64,000 nucleotides of DNA. It comes from Pseudoalteromonas sp. N1230-9. GTDB taxonomy: Bacteria; Pseudomonadota; Gammaproteobacteria; Enterobacterales; Alteromonadaceae. Of this stretch, positions 17,400 through 27,393 are shown one piece after another. The stretch is from NCBI RefSeq assembly GCF_032716425.1, contig NZ_CP090419.1, positions 3,407,001 through 3,471,000 of the forward strand, given 5' to 3'. Numbering within the stretch: position 1 is the first letter of the stretch; each line of letters opens with the position of its first letter. The position numbers were made by a program, and so were the translations under genes. A model generated the notes under the pieces. The model saw nothing but the letters and a program-made list of their open reading frames with translations. It did not search any database and was not told where the DNA came from.

Positions 17400-19442
17400 A
17401 TGCGATTTACAGCTTTAATGTTAGCAGCCTTTTCAGGTACTTGCCTAGCACAAACCACGACTGTCAGCTCTCCTGATGGGCAAATAAAAGTCACGATTTC
17501 CGATGAACAACACGCACCTAGCTACGAAGTTAGCTTTGCAGGTAAACAAATTATTGCAAACTCTGCGCTGGGCTTGGTGTTCAAGCAACAACCAGCAATG
17601 AGCGAAGGCTACAAAATTAGCAGCCAGACAACTGATTCTGTAAAAAGCAGCTGGGAGCAACCTTGGGGTGAACGCCAAATTGTTGTTGATAACCACAATG
17701 AAGTGGCTGTTACATTTAAAAAGCCACAACCTCAAGGCGGCACATTTACAGTGCGCTTTCGTGCTTTTAACGACGGGGTTGGCTTTCGATACGAATTACC
17801 AAAGCAAGCAGGCTTTGAAGATATAGAGATCACAAAAGAACTCACTGAGTTTGCTATCACAGATTCATCAGATGCAACGGCTTGGTGGATACCTGCACGC
17901 GGTTGGAATCGCTATGAATATGTTTATAACACCACACCATTACATAAAGCGGCACTGGTACACACACCATTTACCTTAAAAAACAAAGATGGCATCCATA
18001 TTAGTATTCACGAAGCTGCCCTTGTTGACTATGCTGGCATGGTGCTAAATCAACGCCGTGACGGTACTTTTCAAGCCGATTTAACACCTTGGTCTGATGG
18101 CGTAGCAGTTAAGAAGCACGGCGCATTTAATACTCCTTGGCGTACTATTCAAATTGGTGATGAAGCTGTTGATTTAATTAACTCAGATATAATCTTAAAT
18201 CTAAACGAACCAAATAAACTTGGTGATGTATCGTGGGTTAAACCTGGCAAATACGTCGGTATTTGGTGGGGTATGCATATCAATGAAAATACGTGGGGTA
18301 GCGGTAAGATTCATGGTGCTACAACCGCAAACACTAAATACTATATGGACTTTGCAGCTAAGTATGGCTTCGATGGCGTACTCGTCGAGGGCTGGAATAT
18401 TGGCTGGGATGGCGACTGGTTCTATAACGGTGATGTATTTAGCTTCACACAGCCTTATGATGACTTCGACATTGAGGAATTAACTCGCTATGGCAAAGAA
18501 AAAGGCGTGCAATTAATCGGGCACCACGAAACATCAGGTAACGTTACCAACTACCGCAATCAAATGGAAGATGCGTTTGCGCTGTACGAAAAATCAAATG
18601 TGAGCCAAGTAAAAACAGGTTACGTTGCTGACGGCGGCAACATAAAGCGTATTGATGAAAACGGTATTGTGCGTAAAGAATGGCACGATAGTCAGTTTAT
18701 GGTAAACGAATACCTATATAACGTAAAACTGGCTGCAAAACATAAGATTAGCATTAATACTCACGAACCAATCAAAGATACTGGCCTGCGCCGTACATAC
18801 CCAAACTGGATAACCCGAGAAGGTGCGCGCGGACAAGAGTTTAATGCATGGGGAACCCCTCCAAACCCACCAGAGCACATTCCTATGCTTGCCTTCACTC
18901 GCATGCTGGCAGGCCCAATGGACTTTACGCCAGGTATTTTTGATATGGGCTTTAACGGTTTAGGTGCCGATACCAACCGCCCACAAACAACCCTAGCGAA
19001 GCAATTAGCGCTATATGTTGTAATGTACAGCCCAATTCAAATGGCGGCAGATTTGCCACGTAACTACTTAGCGAAACCAGATGCATTCCAATTTATTCAA
19101 GATGTACCAACTGACTGGCAACAAAGTATTGCACTACAAGGCGAAGTTGGCGATTACGTTGTGTTTGCACGTAAAGAGCGCAAGCGTGATCAATACTCAG
19201 GTAACGACTGGTATCTAGGTGCTGTTACAGACGAACAAGCCCGCACTTTAGAAGTGAAGTTAGACTTCTTAGATAAAGGTAAAAAGTTTGAAGCGCAAAT
19301 CTACCGCGATGGTGACAAAGCACAGTGGGTAAATAACCCTTACGACTTAAAAGTAGAAAAACGCATTGTTAGCGCCGATGATAAGCTAACGTTAAAGCTT
19401 GCTACCAGCGGCGGCACATCGATTCGTTTTAAAGCAATCTAA
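17400..19442 (+). CDS. Glycoside hydrolase family 97 alpha-glucosidase, inverting (SusB-like)
   Basis: The 680-residue exported protein has a signal peptide (1-17, ending CLAQ), an N-terminal beta-sandwich (to about 275), a catalytic (beta/alpha)8 barrel (about 280-560) and a C-terminal beta domain. Acidic residues fit the inverting, calcium-dependent SusB class: Glu205 in HEAALVDY, Glu377 in GHHETSG, and Glu456, Glu474 and Glu480 in the HEP...REGARGQE segment. The 18 and 6 residue spacing equals that between SusB Glu508, Glu526 and Glu532 as I recall them. The enzyme should release glucose from alpha-glucosides in the periplasm. No susC/susD or other sugar gene is nearby. Confidence 0.93.
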   Translation: MRFTALMLAAFSGTCLAQTTTVSSPDGQIKVTISDEQHAPSYEVSFAGKQIIANSALGLVFKQQPAMSEGYKISSQTTDSVKSSWEQPWGERQIVVDNHNEVAVTFKKPQPQGGTFTVRFRAFNDGVGFRYELPKQAGFEDIEITKELTEFAITDSSDATAWWIPARGWNRYEYVYNTTPLHKAALVHTPFTLKNKDGIHISIHEAALVDYAGMVLNQRRDGTFQADLTPWSDGVAVKKHGAFNTPWRTIQIGDEAVDLINSDIILNLNEPNKLGDVSWVKPGKYVGIWWGMHINENTWGSGKIHGATTANTKYYMDFAAKYGFDGVLVEGWNIGWDGDWFYNGDVFSFTQPYDDFDIEELTRYGKEKGVQLIGHHETSGNVTNYRNQMEDAFALYEKSNVSQVKTGYVADGGNIKRIDENGIVRKEWHDSQFMVNEYLYNVKLAAKHKISINTHEPIKDTGLRRTYPNWITREGARGQEFNAWGTPPNPPEHIPMLAFTRMLAGPMDFTPGIFDMGFNGLGADTNRPQTTLAKQLALYVVMYSPIQMAADLPRNYLAKPDAFQFIQDVPTDWQQSIALQGEVGDYVVFARKERKRDQYSGNDWYLGAVTDEQARTLEVKLDFLDKGKKFEAQIYRDGDKAQWVNNPYDLKVEKRIVSADDKLTLKLATSGGTSIRFKAI

Positions 19443-19464
19443 GCTGTAAGTTTTAAGCTTCAAG

Positions 19465-19500
19465 AAAAAAGAGCGCGGCATTTGATGTCGCGCTTTTTTA
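19465..19500 (+). terminator. Rho-independent terminator after the GH97 gene
   Basis: A GC-rich hairpin (AGCGCG-x-CAT ... ATG-x-CGCGCT type) flanked by A and T runs lies about 25 bases after the GH97 stop. The T run gives rightward termination; the A run could also serve leftward transcripts. Confidence 0.8.
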
Positions 19501-19527
19501 TTGTTTTGAGAAATAGGAGGACTAGTA

Positions 19528-19596
19528 ATGGCTATGGTTACTTGCAAATCACCTTTCTCAAAGGTAAATTTTTTGAATGATTACTCAGGTAAGTAA
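19528..19596 (+). CDS. Possible 22-codon leader ORF
   Basis: ATG at 19528 has a perfect AGGAGG Shine-Dalgarno sequence 8 bases upstream, the strongest in the neighbourhood. The frame encodes 22 residues (MAMVTCKSPFSKVNFLNDYS then GK) and stops at 19596, three bases before the ATG of the next gene, which has little ribosome-binding site of its own. This fits a translated leader that feeds ribosomes to the membrane-protein gene. The peptide has no recognisable motif, and expression is unproven. Confidence 0.4.
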   Translation: MAMVTCKSPFSKVNFLNDYSGK

Positions 19597-19599
19597 AGA

Positions 19600-20181
19600 A
19601 TGGACCCTTTAGAAAGACTTGCACAGAGAAATACCGCACATAAAACAGCTCGTAAAAAAGAAAAGCGTGAATTACTTTGGCATATTCCGATCACTGTAAT
19701 CAGTATTTTAACTTATATGTCTATTTACATCTTTTTAGTGACTGACGACATAAACCCGAATGATTTGCCAATAACTGTAAAGCCAGTATGGGTGGTTTCA
19801 AATCTACTAACTCTGGGGCTAGGTGCCACGCTCTTTGTAAGCAGTATTGCGTTTTTAGTATTTCTATATTTTTTAACGAAATATATAAAGGTAAATATTT
19901 TAAAGCTCAAAGTGGCAACTATAACTGCTATGCTATTTCTGGTTAGTGTATCTTTTTTTGCACTTGGCAATTTTTGTAACAGCTTAATTTATAAAAATAA
20001 AATTTTAATTGCCGAGTTCATGCATTTTGGCTTTTATGAACCACCGACTCTCATTCAGATGGCTTTAAACTGGCTAACTATCTTAATAGTTATCTTGCTA
20101 CTTTCTTTAAATTTCATCATTGCTTCAGCCCCCTTCAAAGCAAGAAAGCACTTTAAAACTAGTTTTATTGATAACTCATAA
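19600..20181 (+). CDS. Hypothetical membrane protein with four predicted spans
   Basis: The 193-residue protein has a charged N-terminus rich in Lys/Arg (residues 5-25) and four hydrophobic segments at about 28-48, 66-92, 104-124 and 154-174. No family is recognised. The sequence is more AT-rich than its neighbours, with many Ile, Leu and Phe codons ending in A or T, which may reflect recent acquisition or relaxed selection. It follows the possible leader ORF by three bases and faces the envZ gene across a terminator. Confidence 0.6.
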   Translation: MDPLERLAQRNTAHKTARKKEKRELLWHIPITVISILTYMSIYIFLVTDDINPNDLPITVKPVWVVSNLLTLGLGATLFVSSIAFLVFLYFLTKYIKVNILKLKVATITAMLFLVSVSFFALGNFCNSLIYKNKILIAEFMHFGFYEPPTLIQMALNWLTILIVILLLSLNFIIASAPFKARKHFKTSFIDNS

Positions 20182-20233
20182 CTGTGGCAACTTAAATTAT
20201 AAGTAACTAACTGCTCTGTAAATCTTCACCCAT

Positions 20234-20260
20234 AAAAAAAGCAGCCCACTCGGGCTGCTT
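20234..20260 (-). terminator. Rho-independent terminator of ompR-envZ
   Basis: A 9-bp stem (AAGCAGCCC / GGGCTGCTT) with a 4-base loop is followed, reading leftward, by seven Ts. It lies 36 bases past the envZ stop and is a strong terminator for the leftward operon. Confidence 0.9.
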
Positions 20261-20295
20261 GAAACTCATAGCTTAAGGCTTAAAGCTAAATACTT

Positions 20296-21591
20296 TTAAA
20301 AAGGCAAATAGATTTGCGCGCTGAGGCCTCCCTCTGGGCGATTAAGTAGTTGTACTCGGCCGCCGTGCATATCAACAATACGTTTGATAATCGCAAGGCC
20401 TAAGCCACTGCCTTCACTACCACGTGCCGCATCACCTTGTTTGAACGGCTCAAAGACAGTTTCAAGTTCGCTTTCAGGAATACCCGGCCCTTGGTCATTC
20501 ACAACCACCATGGCAAACTTTTTATTACTGCTCATGCGCGTTTCCACTTCAATATCACCATCAGAGTAACGAATAGCATTTTCAATCATATTGGTAACAA
20601 CACGCTTTATAGCAACCGTACTGACAGGTACATTACTAATGCTGGGGTTTTCTTTAAAGCTAATTTGCCGATGATGCTTTTGCTCAGCCTCAACCACTTC
20701 ATTGACGATGGCATTAAGATCTTCAAGAGCAAGCTCTTCGCGCTTGTGATGACGCAAATATTCAATAAATTGATCGATAATTGCATTCATATCCTCAATA
20801 TCATGAATAATTCCTTCACGCAGATAATCTTCGTCGTCAGACATCATTTCTGTTGCTAAACGAATACGTGTAAGTGGCGTACGTAAGTCATGGGAAACCC
20901 CTGCCATAAGTAAACGACGATCGTTTTCTAATGCCGCAATACCACGCGACATTTGATTAAACGCACGGGTTACTTCTATCACTTCAGTTGAACCTTGCTC
21001 TTCAAGCTTTGTTGAGAAGTCCCCAACACCCACTTTAACTGCCGCCAGCTGTAGCGCTTTTAATGGTCGGTTTAGATGGCGCGCAAACAACCAACCACCT
21101 AATACGCTTAAAAAGCCGATACTAGATAAATAAAAAGTGAGGAATTCAAGGTTATTCTCTTGTAACCCAGTTAATGGCACTCGCACCCAATAACCAGGGG
21201 CTTGTGGTGCTTCAACCCAGTATACAAGTGGATCTGTTTGGCTTATACGTACGCGCGCAGAGCCGTTGAGTTGCTCCGACATGCTGCGTGAAAGCATTGA
21301 ATACTCTCGTGTCTCCGCCAGACCTTCACGCATAGCTTGGCGCTGCGTCATGACTTCAATGCCAGTGATTTCAAAAAACTTTTCAGACGCTTCTTTACTT
21401 ACTTCAACGCCTTCTTCCCACTCAATAAACACTGTTTTAACTTGTTTCGAGAGGATCAGATTAACTTGCTCTATGGTGGGTTTAACAACATAAAAACTAA
21501 CCGTTATATAGGACACTATTTGATTGATTAAAAGCAGTGCAGCAACCAAAAATACGGTTTGTCCAAACGCACTACGTGGAAACATCCCCAT
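20296..21591 (-). CDS. envZ: Osmosensor histidine kinase EnvZ
   Basis: The 431-residue inner-membrane kinase has spans at about 11-33 and 153-173, a periplasmic domain of about 120 residues, HAMP (175-225) and the phosphoacceptor H234 in [25 protein letters not shown] context, as in E. coli EnvZ. The ATP-binding domain has [18 protein letters not shown] and GSGLGLAI. It phosphorylates OmpR in response to osmolarity and envelope signals. It follows ompR by 5 bases and ends at a terminator. Confidence 0.95.
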   Translation of the reverse strand: MGMFPRSAFGQTVFLVAALLLINQIVSYITVSFYVVKPTIEQVNLILSKQVKTVFIEWEEGVEVSKEASEKFFEITGIEVMTQRQAMREGLAETREYSMLSRSMSEQLNGSARVRISQTDPLVYWVEAPQAPGYWVRVPLTGLQENNLEFLTFYLSSIGFLSVLGGWLFARHLNRPLKALQLAAVKVGVGDFSTKLEEQGSTEVIEVTRAFNQMSRGIAALENDRRLLMAGVSHDLRTPLTRIRLATEMMSDDEDYLREGIIHDIEDMNAIIDQFIEYLRHHKREELALEDLNAIVNEVVEAEQKHHRQISFKENPSISNVPVSTVAIKRVVTNMIENAIRYSDGDIEVETRMSSNKKFAMVVVNDQGPGIPESELETVFEPFKQGDAARGSEGSGLGLAIIKRIVDMHGGRVQLLNRPEGGLSAQIYLPF

Positions 21592-21596
21592 AACAG

Positions 21597-22325
21597 CTAC
21601 TTTTCACCATCTGGCACAAATACGTAGCCTAAGCCCCATACTGTTTGGATATAACGAGGATTAGCGGCATCCACTTCAATCATACGTCGCAAGCGCGACA
21701 CCTGCACATCGATACTACGCTCAAGTGCACTGTAATCACGGCCGCGGGCTAGATTCATTAGTTTATCGCGACTAAGCGGTTCACGAGGATGTGTTACCAA
21801 CGCTTTTAATACCGCAAACTCACCACTGGTCAGCGACATCGTTTTATCACCATGCGACATTTCTCGAGTAGCAAGATTAAGCGTAAATTCGCCAAATGAT
21901 ATTTCGTTCTCTTCTGCTGCTGGCGCACCAGGTACTTCCTTTGCTCGACGACGTAAAATGGCTTTAATACGCGCTAACAGTTCACGGGGATTAAATGGTT
22001 TTGGAATATAATCATCAGCGCCGAGTTCTAAGCCGATAATACGGTCTACCTCATCACCTTTTGCCGTTAACATAACAATGGGTATATCATTTTCTTTTTG
22101 ACGTAAACGACGACAAATCGACAAACCATCTTCTCCAGGTAGCATAAGATCAAGCACCATTAGATGAAAATTTTCACGCTCAATTAAGCGATCCATCTGT
22201 TCAGAGTTTGCCGCTGTACGAACGATAAACCCTTGTTCTACCAAGTAACGTTCAAGCAAACTACGCAAACGCATATCGTCATCAACTACCAATACTTTTG
22301 TCGTTTCGTGTCCCATAACTTTCAT
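21597..22325 (-). CDS. ompR: Osmolarity response regulator OmpR
   Basis: The 242-residue regulator is very close to E. coli OmpR. The receiver has phospho-acceptor D59 in [20 protein letters not shown] and a [19 protein letters not shown] stretch. The winged-helix domain includes [13 protein letters not shown] and ends [15 protein letters not shown]. The start could be Met 22325 or Met 22316; neither has a strong ribosome-binding site. It is divergent from greB across 156 bases, the E. coli arrangement. Porin genes are classic targets and one porin lies at 11.5 kb, but that porin's sites look more like the other regulator's box. Confidence 0.97.
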   Translation of the reverse strand: MKVMGHETTKVLVVDDDMRLRSLLERYLVEQGFIVRTAANSEQMDRLIERENFHLMVLDLMLPGEDGLSICRRLRQKENDIPIVMLTAKGDEVDRIIGLELGADDYIPKPFNPRELLARIKAILRRRAKEVPGAPAAEENEISFGEFTLNLATREMSHGDKTMSLTSGEFAVLKALVTHPREPLSRDKLMNLARGRDYSALERSIDVQVSRLRRMIEVDAANPRYIQTVWGLGYVFVPDGEK

Positions 22326-22481
22326 TCTTTTTGTAATATGTTACTTGTTAATATAAATGAAAAACTTAAGAATAAAAAACGAATTGAACGCTTAGATTGT
22401 TACTGAACATTTCAAAACTATCTCGACAAAGGCAAAAGACTTTTATACCTTGCACAGGTTTTCTTTAAAGGTTTAATAGAT

Positions 22482-22964
22482 ATGGCAAAAACCAACTTAA
22501 TCACACGTGAAGGGTATCAGCAATTGCAACAAGAGCACGATTACCTATGGCATGAGAAACGCCCTGAAATCACCAAGATTGTGACATGGGCTGCAAGCCT
22601 TGGTGACCGCTCTGAAAATGCCGACTATCAATTCAATAAGCGTGTATTACGACAAATAGATCGTCGAGTGCGCTATTTGCGTAAACGTATGCCTGATCTA
22701 AAAATCGTTGATTACAACCCACAGCAAGCTGGGAAGGTGTTTTTTGGTGCTTGGGTTGAGATAGAAAACGAGCAAGGAGAAACCAAACGCTTCCGAATTG
22801 TTGGCCCTGACGAAATTTATGAACGCAAAGATTATATTTCTATCGATGCGCCGATGGCTCGCGCGCTCCTTGGCAAGCAAGTCGATGACGATTTTTCAGT
22901 CACGACCCCTGAAGGCCAAAAAGAATGGTATGTCAATGAGATAAGCTATCCAGATGCGCCATAA
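22482..22964 (+). CDS. greB: Transcription elongation factor GreB
   Basis: The 160-residue protein matches E. coli GreB (158 aa). The N-terminal coiled coil carries the tip acidic residues in AASLGDRSENADYQ, and the C-terminal FKBP-like domain contains GKVFFGAWVEIENE and RIVGPDEIYERKDYIS. GreB enters the RNA polymerase secondary channel and stimulates cleavage of backtracked RNA longer than three nucleotides. The order ompR-greB-(insert)-tex agrees with E. coli ompR-greB-yhgF. Confidence 0.97.
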   Translation: MAKTNLITREGYQQLQQEHDYLWHEKRPEITKIVTWAASLGDRSENADYQFNKRVLRQIDRRVRYLRKRMPDLKIVDYNPQQAGKVFFGAWVEIENEQGETKRFRIVGPDEIYERKDYISIDAPMARALLGKQVDDDFSVTTPEGQKEWYVNEISYPDAP

Positions 22965-23033
22965 TTAATAAAATAAATTCAGAAAAGGTTAATTTGTGAT
23001 TGTTTAGTCTAAAAATGTGATCTATAACTAAAG

Positions 23034-23056
23034 AAGCTTAAGACGTTTTTAAGCTT
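23034..23056 (+). repeat. 8-bp inverted repeat in the leader of the small exported protein
   Basis: AAGCTTAA (23034-23041) and TTAAGCTT (23049-23056) form a hairpin with a 7-base loop, 21 bases before the next start codon. No U tract follows, so it is unlikely to terminate greB. It could be an mRNA structure or an operator. Confidence 0.5.
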
Positions 23057-23077
23057 GATGTTTAGAAGGTAGTAACT

Positions 23078-23383
23078 ATGTCAAACGCAATACATCGCAT
23101 ATTAAGTAATGCCATTGTGTTCGCACTTTTAATCAGTGTGAGTTTGATTTCTTACGCCAGCGACATAGAAAACCATTCTGATAGTGTTACACCCACCTCA
23201 CATTTTATTGCGTGTGATAATGCAGACCTTGCTAACCTTGATACTGATTTAGATAAACATACTCCAGCACTCAACTTTCGCGCAGCCCAACCACTGCCTG
23301 ATGTGCGCCTAGGTGTACGTGTTTTTACTCAGACTAAGGCCTCTGTATACAGTGCGCACCAGCGAGGGCCACCTGTATTTTAA
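23078..23383 (+). CDS. Small exported protein, hypothetical
   Basis: The 101-residue protein has a signal peptide (hydrophobic residues 10-27, likely cut after SYAS). The mature 73 residues are acidic with a single Cys and end in SAHQRGPPVF, an unusual basic-proline tail. No domain is recognised. An AAGG element lies 9 bases before the start. The gene sits inside an otherwise conserved greB-tex interval. Its product is probably periplasmic or secreted. Confidence 0.55.
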   Translation: MSNAIHRILSNAIVFALLISVSLISYASDIENHSDSVTPTSHFIACDNADLANLDTDLDKHTPALNFRAAQPLPDVRLGVRVFTQTKASVYSAHQRGPPVF

Positions 23384-23435
23384 TTTAACTACGTTTTTAA
23401 AAATCGATGCTTAATTAAAATTTATGGTGACAAAT

Positions 23436-24017
23436 ATGAATAATTTCAAAGAATTACGTCTTCAAGATGTATCTAATGGTGCATTATCTAACGCTGTTAA
23501 TGAAGTAGAACCAACACTTGATCTAACATCTCCAGCATTAAAAGTACTAAATAGCTTTACACAAAAAGATCCACTACGTGCTCACGCAAGCATCACCATT
23601 GTTGATGCGCTAAAACAAACAAGTAACCGCTGCTCTGACTTCATCTTAGTCGTTGATGACACAGACAAGTTAGTTGGGATCACATCGAGTGCTGATCTAC
23701 AAAGCTCTAAAATAATGATTCTTGCACAACGTTTGAACTTACATCGCGATGAAGTGACTTTGCATGATGTAATGACACCGCTAAATAATCTAGCTGGTGT
23801 AAGCTTACAGAGCATCAGCTATGCATGTATTGGGGATGCACTACAAACCATGGAACACCAAGGTATGATGTTTCTTTTAGTAACAAGTGCTGAACATGAA
23901 ATTTGTGGGTTAATTTCTGCACGTGAAATTGCTAAAAAGCTACATATTCCTGTCAATATTAACCCTATTGCAAACAGCTTCAGTGAAGTGATGCAGCATA
24001 TCGATCACCCTCACTAA
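23436..24017 (+). CDS. CBS-domain pair protein
   Basis: I choose Met 23436, with GGTGA 5 bases upstream; an in-frame ATG at 23424 is possible. The 193-residue soluble protein has a short N-terminal arm and two CBS motifs. The first covers about 45-105 (TIVDALKQTS ... FILVVDDTDKLVGITSSADL) and the second about 112-180 (VTLHDVMTP ... IGDALQTMEHQGMMFLLVTSAEHEICGLIS). Such pairs usually bind adenine nucleotides and sense energy state. No effector domain is attached, so it probably acts by contact with another protein. A strong terminator follows. Confidence 0.8.
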   Translation: MNNFKELRLQDVSNGALSNAVNEVEPTLDLTSPALKVLNSFTQKDPLRAHASITIVDALKQTSNRCSDFILVVDDTDKLVGITSSADLQSSKIMILAQRLNLHRDEVTLHDVMTPLNNLAGVSLQSISYACIGDALQTMEHQGMMFLLVTSAEHEICGLISAREIAKKLHIPVNINPIANSFSEVMQHIDHPH

Positions 24018-24050
24018 GCCATAAATATTGCGTTGTGTAGAACAATTTTC

Positions 24051-24086
24051 GAAGGCCTTAAAAGCAGTGCTTTTAAGGCCTTCTTA
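24051..24086 (+). terminator. Long-stem terminator after the CBS gene
   Basis: GAAGGCCTTAAAAGC (24051-24065) pairs perfectly with GCTTTTAAGGCCTTC (24069-24083) over a 3-base loop. The T-rich tail (TTATTG) is short, but the 15-bp stem is strong. It separates the CBS gene from tex. Confidence 0.8.
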
Positions 24087-24151
24087 TTGTGATATTATTC
24101 AGGCAATTAATCTTCAGTTTACTGATTTTCTATTTTTAAAAAGGTTTATGC

Positions 24152-26467
24152 ATGAGCAATATCTCTGCACGCTTAGCGACCGAGCTAAATGCCCAGCAAC
24201 CACAAGTTGTTGCTGCAATCAAATTACTTGATGAAGGTGCCACAGTCCCTTTTATCGCACGTTACCGGAAAGAAGTTACAGGCGGCCTAGACGACACGCA
24301 ATTACGACTACTTGAACAGCGCCTTTCGTACCTACGCGAGCTTGAAGAGCGCCGCAGCTTTATTCTTGCCACAATTGAAGAACAAGGTAAGCTAACCGCC
24401 GAGCTAAGTAGTGATATTAATAACGCTGACAGTAAAACAGAGCTTGAAGATTTATACCTACCATTCAAACCTAAACGCCGCACGAAAGGACAAATTGCCA
24501 TTGAAGCGGGTATTGAACCACTTGCCGATGCGCTATTTAATGACCCCAACCTCGAACCAGAGCAGCAAGCTGCTGACTATATTAATGCTGACGCAGGCTT
24601 TGCTGATACAAAAGCGGTGCTTGACGGTGCTAAATTTATTTTGATGGAACGCTTTTCTGAAGACGCCAAACTGCTTGCTAAATTCCGTAGTCATATTGCA
24701 CAACACGGCCAAATTGAAAGTACAGTAATCGCTGGTCAAGAAAATGAAGGTGCTAAATACCGTGATTACTTTGAGCACCAAGAGCCGCTTAAAAAAATCC
24801 CTTCACACCGTGCTCTCGCCATGCTTCGCGCTCGCAATGAAGGCATTTTACAATTAAGCATCAACCCAGAACCAAGTGCAGAAAACCCAGCACAGGTATG
24901 TGCACAAATGATTGCTGACTACTATCGGTTAGATGTGAGCAATAGCGCTGCAAGCAGCTGGTTAATGAGTGTTGTACAGTGGGCTTGGAAGATTAAATTA
25001 AGCCTACACTTAGAAAATGAATTTTTAGGTGCAATGCGCGAAAAAGCGGAAACCGGCGCGATTGACGTATTTGCAAAAAATCTAAAAGACTTATTAATGG
25101 CTGCGCCTGCAGGGCCACGTACAACCTTAGGACTTGATCCTGGTTTACGTACGGGTTGTAAAATTGCTGTTGTAGACAGCACTGGTAAGCTTTTAACAAC
25201 GCAAACAATTTTCCCACATGCGCCGCAAAATCATTGGGAAAAATCACTTCGCACACTTGAGCAACTTTGTCGCCAATATAAAGTTGAGTTAATCGCGATT
25301 GGTAATGGCACTGCATCACGTGAGTCTGATAAGTTAGTTGCTGAATTGATTAAAACCAACAGTGAACTTAAATTAAATAAAATAATGGTCAGTGAAGCAG
25401 GTGCATCTGTTTATTCAGCGTCTGAATTTGCCGCCAACGAATTCCCTAACCTTGATGTATCATTGCGCGGTGCAGTGTCAATTGCACGTCGTTTGCAAGA
25501 TCCGCTTGCCGAGCTTGTAAAAATCGAACCTAAATCAATTGGTGTAGGTCAATATCAACACGATGTTTCACAAAGCCAACTAGGTCAAACCCTGACCTCG
25601 GTTGTCGAAGACTGTGTAAACTCAGTCGGTGTTGATTTAAATATGGCCTCAGTGCCGTTACTGACTCGTGTATCTGGCTTAAACAAAACACTAGCGCAAA
25701 ACATTGTTAGCTATCGTGATGCCAATGGCTCATTTAGCAAACGCTCTGAGCTTAAAAAAGTTGAGCGCCTAGGACCAAAAGCCTTTGAACAAGCAGCTGG
25801 TTTCTTGCGTATTAGCACAGGTTCAGATCCTCTTGATAACTCATCAGTTCACCCTGAAGCCTACCCTGTTGTTAAGCGTATATGTGAAAAGAACAGCTTA
25901 GATGTAAATAGCTTAATTGGTAACACTGATATTTTGAATAAATTGGTTGCCAACAACTACACAGATGAAAAATTTGGTTTACCAACCGTTACCGACATTA
26001 TTAAAGAGCTTGATAAACCAGGTCGAGACCCTCGCCCAGAGTTTAAAACTGCTGAATTTAAAGCCGGTGTTGAAACCATTAACGACCTAAAACCAGGTAT
26101 GATTCTAGAAGGTGTGGTTTCCAATGTTGCCAACTTTGGTGCCTTCGTTGATGTGGGTGTACACCAAGATGGTTTAGTTCATATTTCAGCGATAACCAAC
26201 AAGTTCATTTCTGATCCACGCGAAGTGGTTAAAGCAGGTGATATTGTTAAAGTAAAAGTACTTGAGGTTGATGCAGCGCGTAAACGTATCAGTTTTACAA
26301 TGCGTTTAGATGATGATGTAGATACAAGCAATAAAACCGCACCTGCAGGCAAATCAAAGCCTGCGGCTAAAGCAAAAAGTGCGCCTAAGCAAAAGCGTGA
26401 CTTTGGTAATGCGGCAATGGGTAACGCATTTGCCGATGCATTTGCAAATGCTAAAGTAAAAAAATAG
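24152..26467 (+). CDS. tex: RNA-binding transcription accessory protein Tex (YhgF)
   Basis: The 771-residue protein has the full Tex layout: an N-terminal helical domain (with [21 protein letters not shown] near 30), a YqgF/RNase H-like domain ([19 protein letters not shown] near 327-345), helix-hairpin-helix repeats (about 500-560), and a C-terminal S1 domain (about 648-720, [21 protein letters not shown]). A Lys/Ala-rich tail follows. Tex binds nucleic acid and affects transcription and stress tolerance. Its place behind greB fits the conserved order. Confidence 0.96.
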   Translation: MSNISARLATELNAQQPQVVAAIKLLDEGATVPFIARYRKEVTGGLDDTQLRLLEQRLSYLRELEERRSFILATIEEQGKLTAELSSDINNADSKTELEDLYLPFKPKRRTKGQIAIEAGIEPLADALFNDPNLEPEQQAADYINADAGFADTKAVLDGAKFILMERFSEDAKLLAKFRSHIAQHGQIESTVIAGQENEGAKYRDYFEHQEPLKKIPSHRALAMLRARNEGILQLSINPEPSAENPAQVCAQMIADYYRLDVSNSAASSWLMSVVQWAWKIKLSLHLENEFLGAMREKAETGAIDVFAKNLKDLLMAAPAGPRTTLGLDPGLRTGCKIAVVDSTGKLLTTQTIFPHAPQNHWEKSLRTLEQLCRQYKVELIAIGNGTASRESDKLVAELIKTNSELKLNKIMVSEAGASVYSASEFAANEFPNLDVSLRGAVSIARRLQDPLAELVKIEPKSIGVGQYQHDVSQSQLGQTLTSVVEDCVNSVGVDLNMASVPLLTRVSGLNKTLAQNIVSYRDANGSFSKRSELKKVERLGPKAFEQAAGFLRISTGSDPLDNSSVHPEAYPVVKRICEKNSLDVNSLIGNTDILNKLVANNYTDEKFGLPTVTDIIKELDKPGRDPRPEFKTAEFKAGVETINDLKPGMILEGVVSNVANFGAFVDVGVHQDGLVHISAITNKFISDPREVVKAGDIVKVKVLEVDAARKRISFTMRLDDDVDTSNKTAPAGKSKPAAKAKSAPKQKRDFGNAAMGNAFADAFANAKVKK

Positions 26468-26473
26468 TTTTAG

Positions 26474-26510
26474 CTTAAAAACAAAAACGCGGTTCAAATT
26501 GAACCGCGCC
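26474..26510 (-). terminator. Bidirectional terminator between tex and the SprA-related gene
   Basis: CGCGGTTCAA (26488-26497) and TTGAACCGCG (26499-26508) form a near-perfect palindrome. Reading leftward it is followed by a T-rich run, so it mainly ends the leftward transcript; it may also stop tex transcription. Confidence 0.75.
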
Positions 26511-26527
26511 TCTTATAAATCTGATAA

Positions 26528-27391
26528 TTATATAACCGCCGAAAAATTATTCTGTTCCCCAGGCGATGTAGCCATTTGATAAAAGTTGGCTATTCGTGTG
26601 GCTCGCTCATCAACTTCCACATCTCGTTTGGCTGTCTTGGTCTGAGAAGTGCTGACCGCTTCACTTTCATCTTCAGCACCTTCACGGTCAATTCTTAATG
26701 ACGACGATTCATCACCACCCTGTGCTTTTTCGCGCGACTGCATAGCAAGTTCAGCCTGCGCTGCGGCAAGTTTCTGTGTCGCATCGGCTGCAATAGCACG
26801 GTCTGCACTGGATGGCTCTTGAGGTGCAAGCGCTGCCGCTCTTACCGTTTGCATTTTATCGATTGTTGCCTGAGGGTCACCACTTACCTCAGCCACATCA
26901 ATTTGTACTTCCCCGCCAACCGCGTAGTTTGTGCCGTCGGGGCCTCGTTGATACTCATAACTTGGCGAGCCTGCGTATTTCCCCCCCACCGAAGCATGCG
27001 CCTGTTCATGTACACGCACTTCAGTGTCTCGCGCTTTCAGCTCTTTAATTTGTTCAAGCTCTAGCTGTTCTTGCTGTGCAACTTTTTGCTCTTGTTTTTG
27101 CTCTTCTTGTTGCTGCTGCTCTGATTTCTCGTCACTACCTTGTTCGCTTTGCTCTCGCTCTTGAATCGCTTTATCGTCTTCAAGACGACCCTTAGCATCA
27201 TAAGTGCTTACATCGCCGCTTGGCTGTCTTGCTTTTTCGCCATCACTCAGTGCTTTATTTTCTGCGTTACTCGAACTAGTTGCCACAGGAGGTGGGATGA
27301 CTTCACGCAACTGGTTATCACGGCGTGCACTTTCGGTATGTACGTTCGCCGTGTTAATGTTGATTACGGGAAAGGGAGTAACGATATTCAT
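26528..27391 (-). CDS. SprA-related putative metalloprotease, HExxH
   Basis: The 287-residue protein has a low-complexity, Gln/Glu-rich coiled region (about 75-120) and then a conserved core with HEQAH (128-132), a zincin-type HExxH motif, followed by YEYQRGPDGTNYAVGGEVQIDV. This matches the SprA-related putative metalloprotease family. There is no signal peptide. The tail is Ala/Gln- and Glu-rich. Proteolytic activity has not been shown for most members. It starts 2 bases after the flagellar-like gene's stop, so the two are one operon. Confidence 0.75.
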   Translation of the reverse strand: MNIVTPFPVININTANVHTESARRDNQLREVIPPPVATSSSNAENKALSDGEKARQPSGDVSTYDAKGRLEDDKAIQEREQSEQGSDEKSEQQQQEEQKQEQKVAQQEQLELEQIKELKARDTEVRVHEQAHASVGGKYAGSPSYEYQRGPDGTNYAVGGEVQIDVAEVSGDPQATIDKMQTVRAAALAPQEPSSADRAIAADATQKLAAAQAELAMQSREKAQGGDESSSLRIDREGAEDESEAVSTSQTKTAKRDVEVDERATRIANFYQMATSPGEQNNFSAVI

Positions 27392-27393
27392 AG

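Noticed and set aside
26812-27064. Two rightward frames antisense to the SprA-related gene
   Set aside because: They mirror the Gln/Glu-rich coding sequence and have no start signal.
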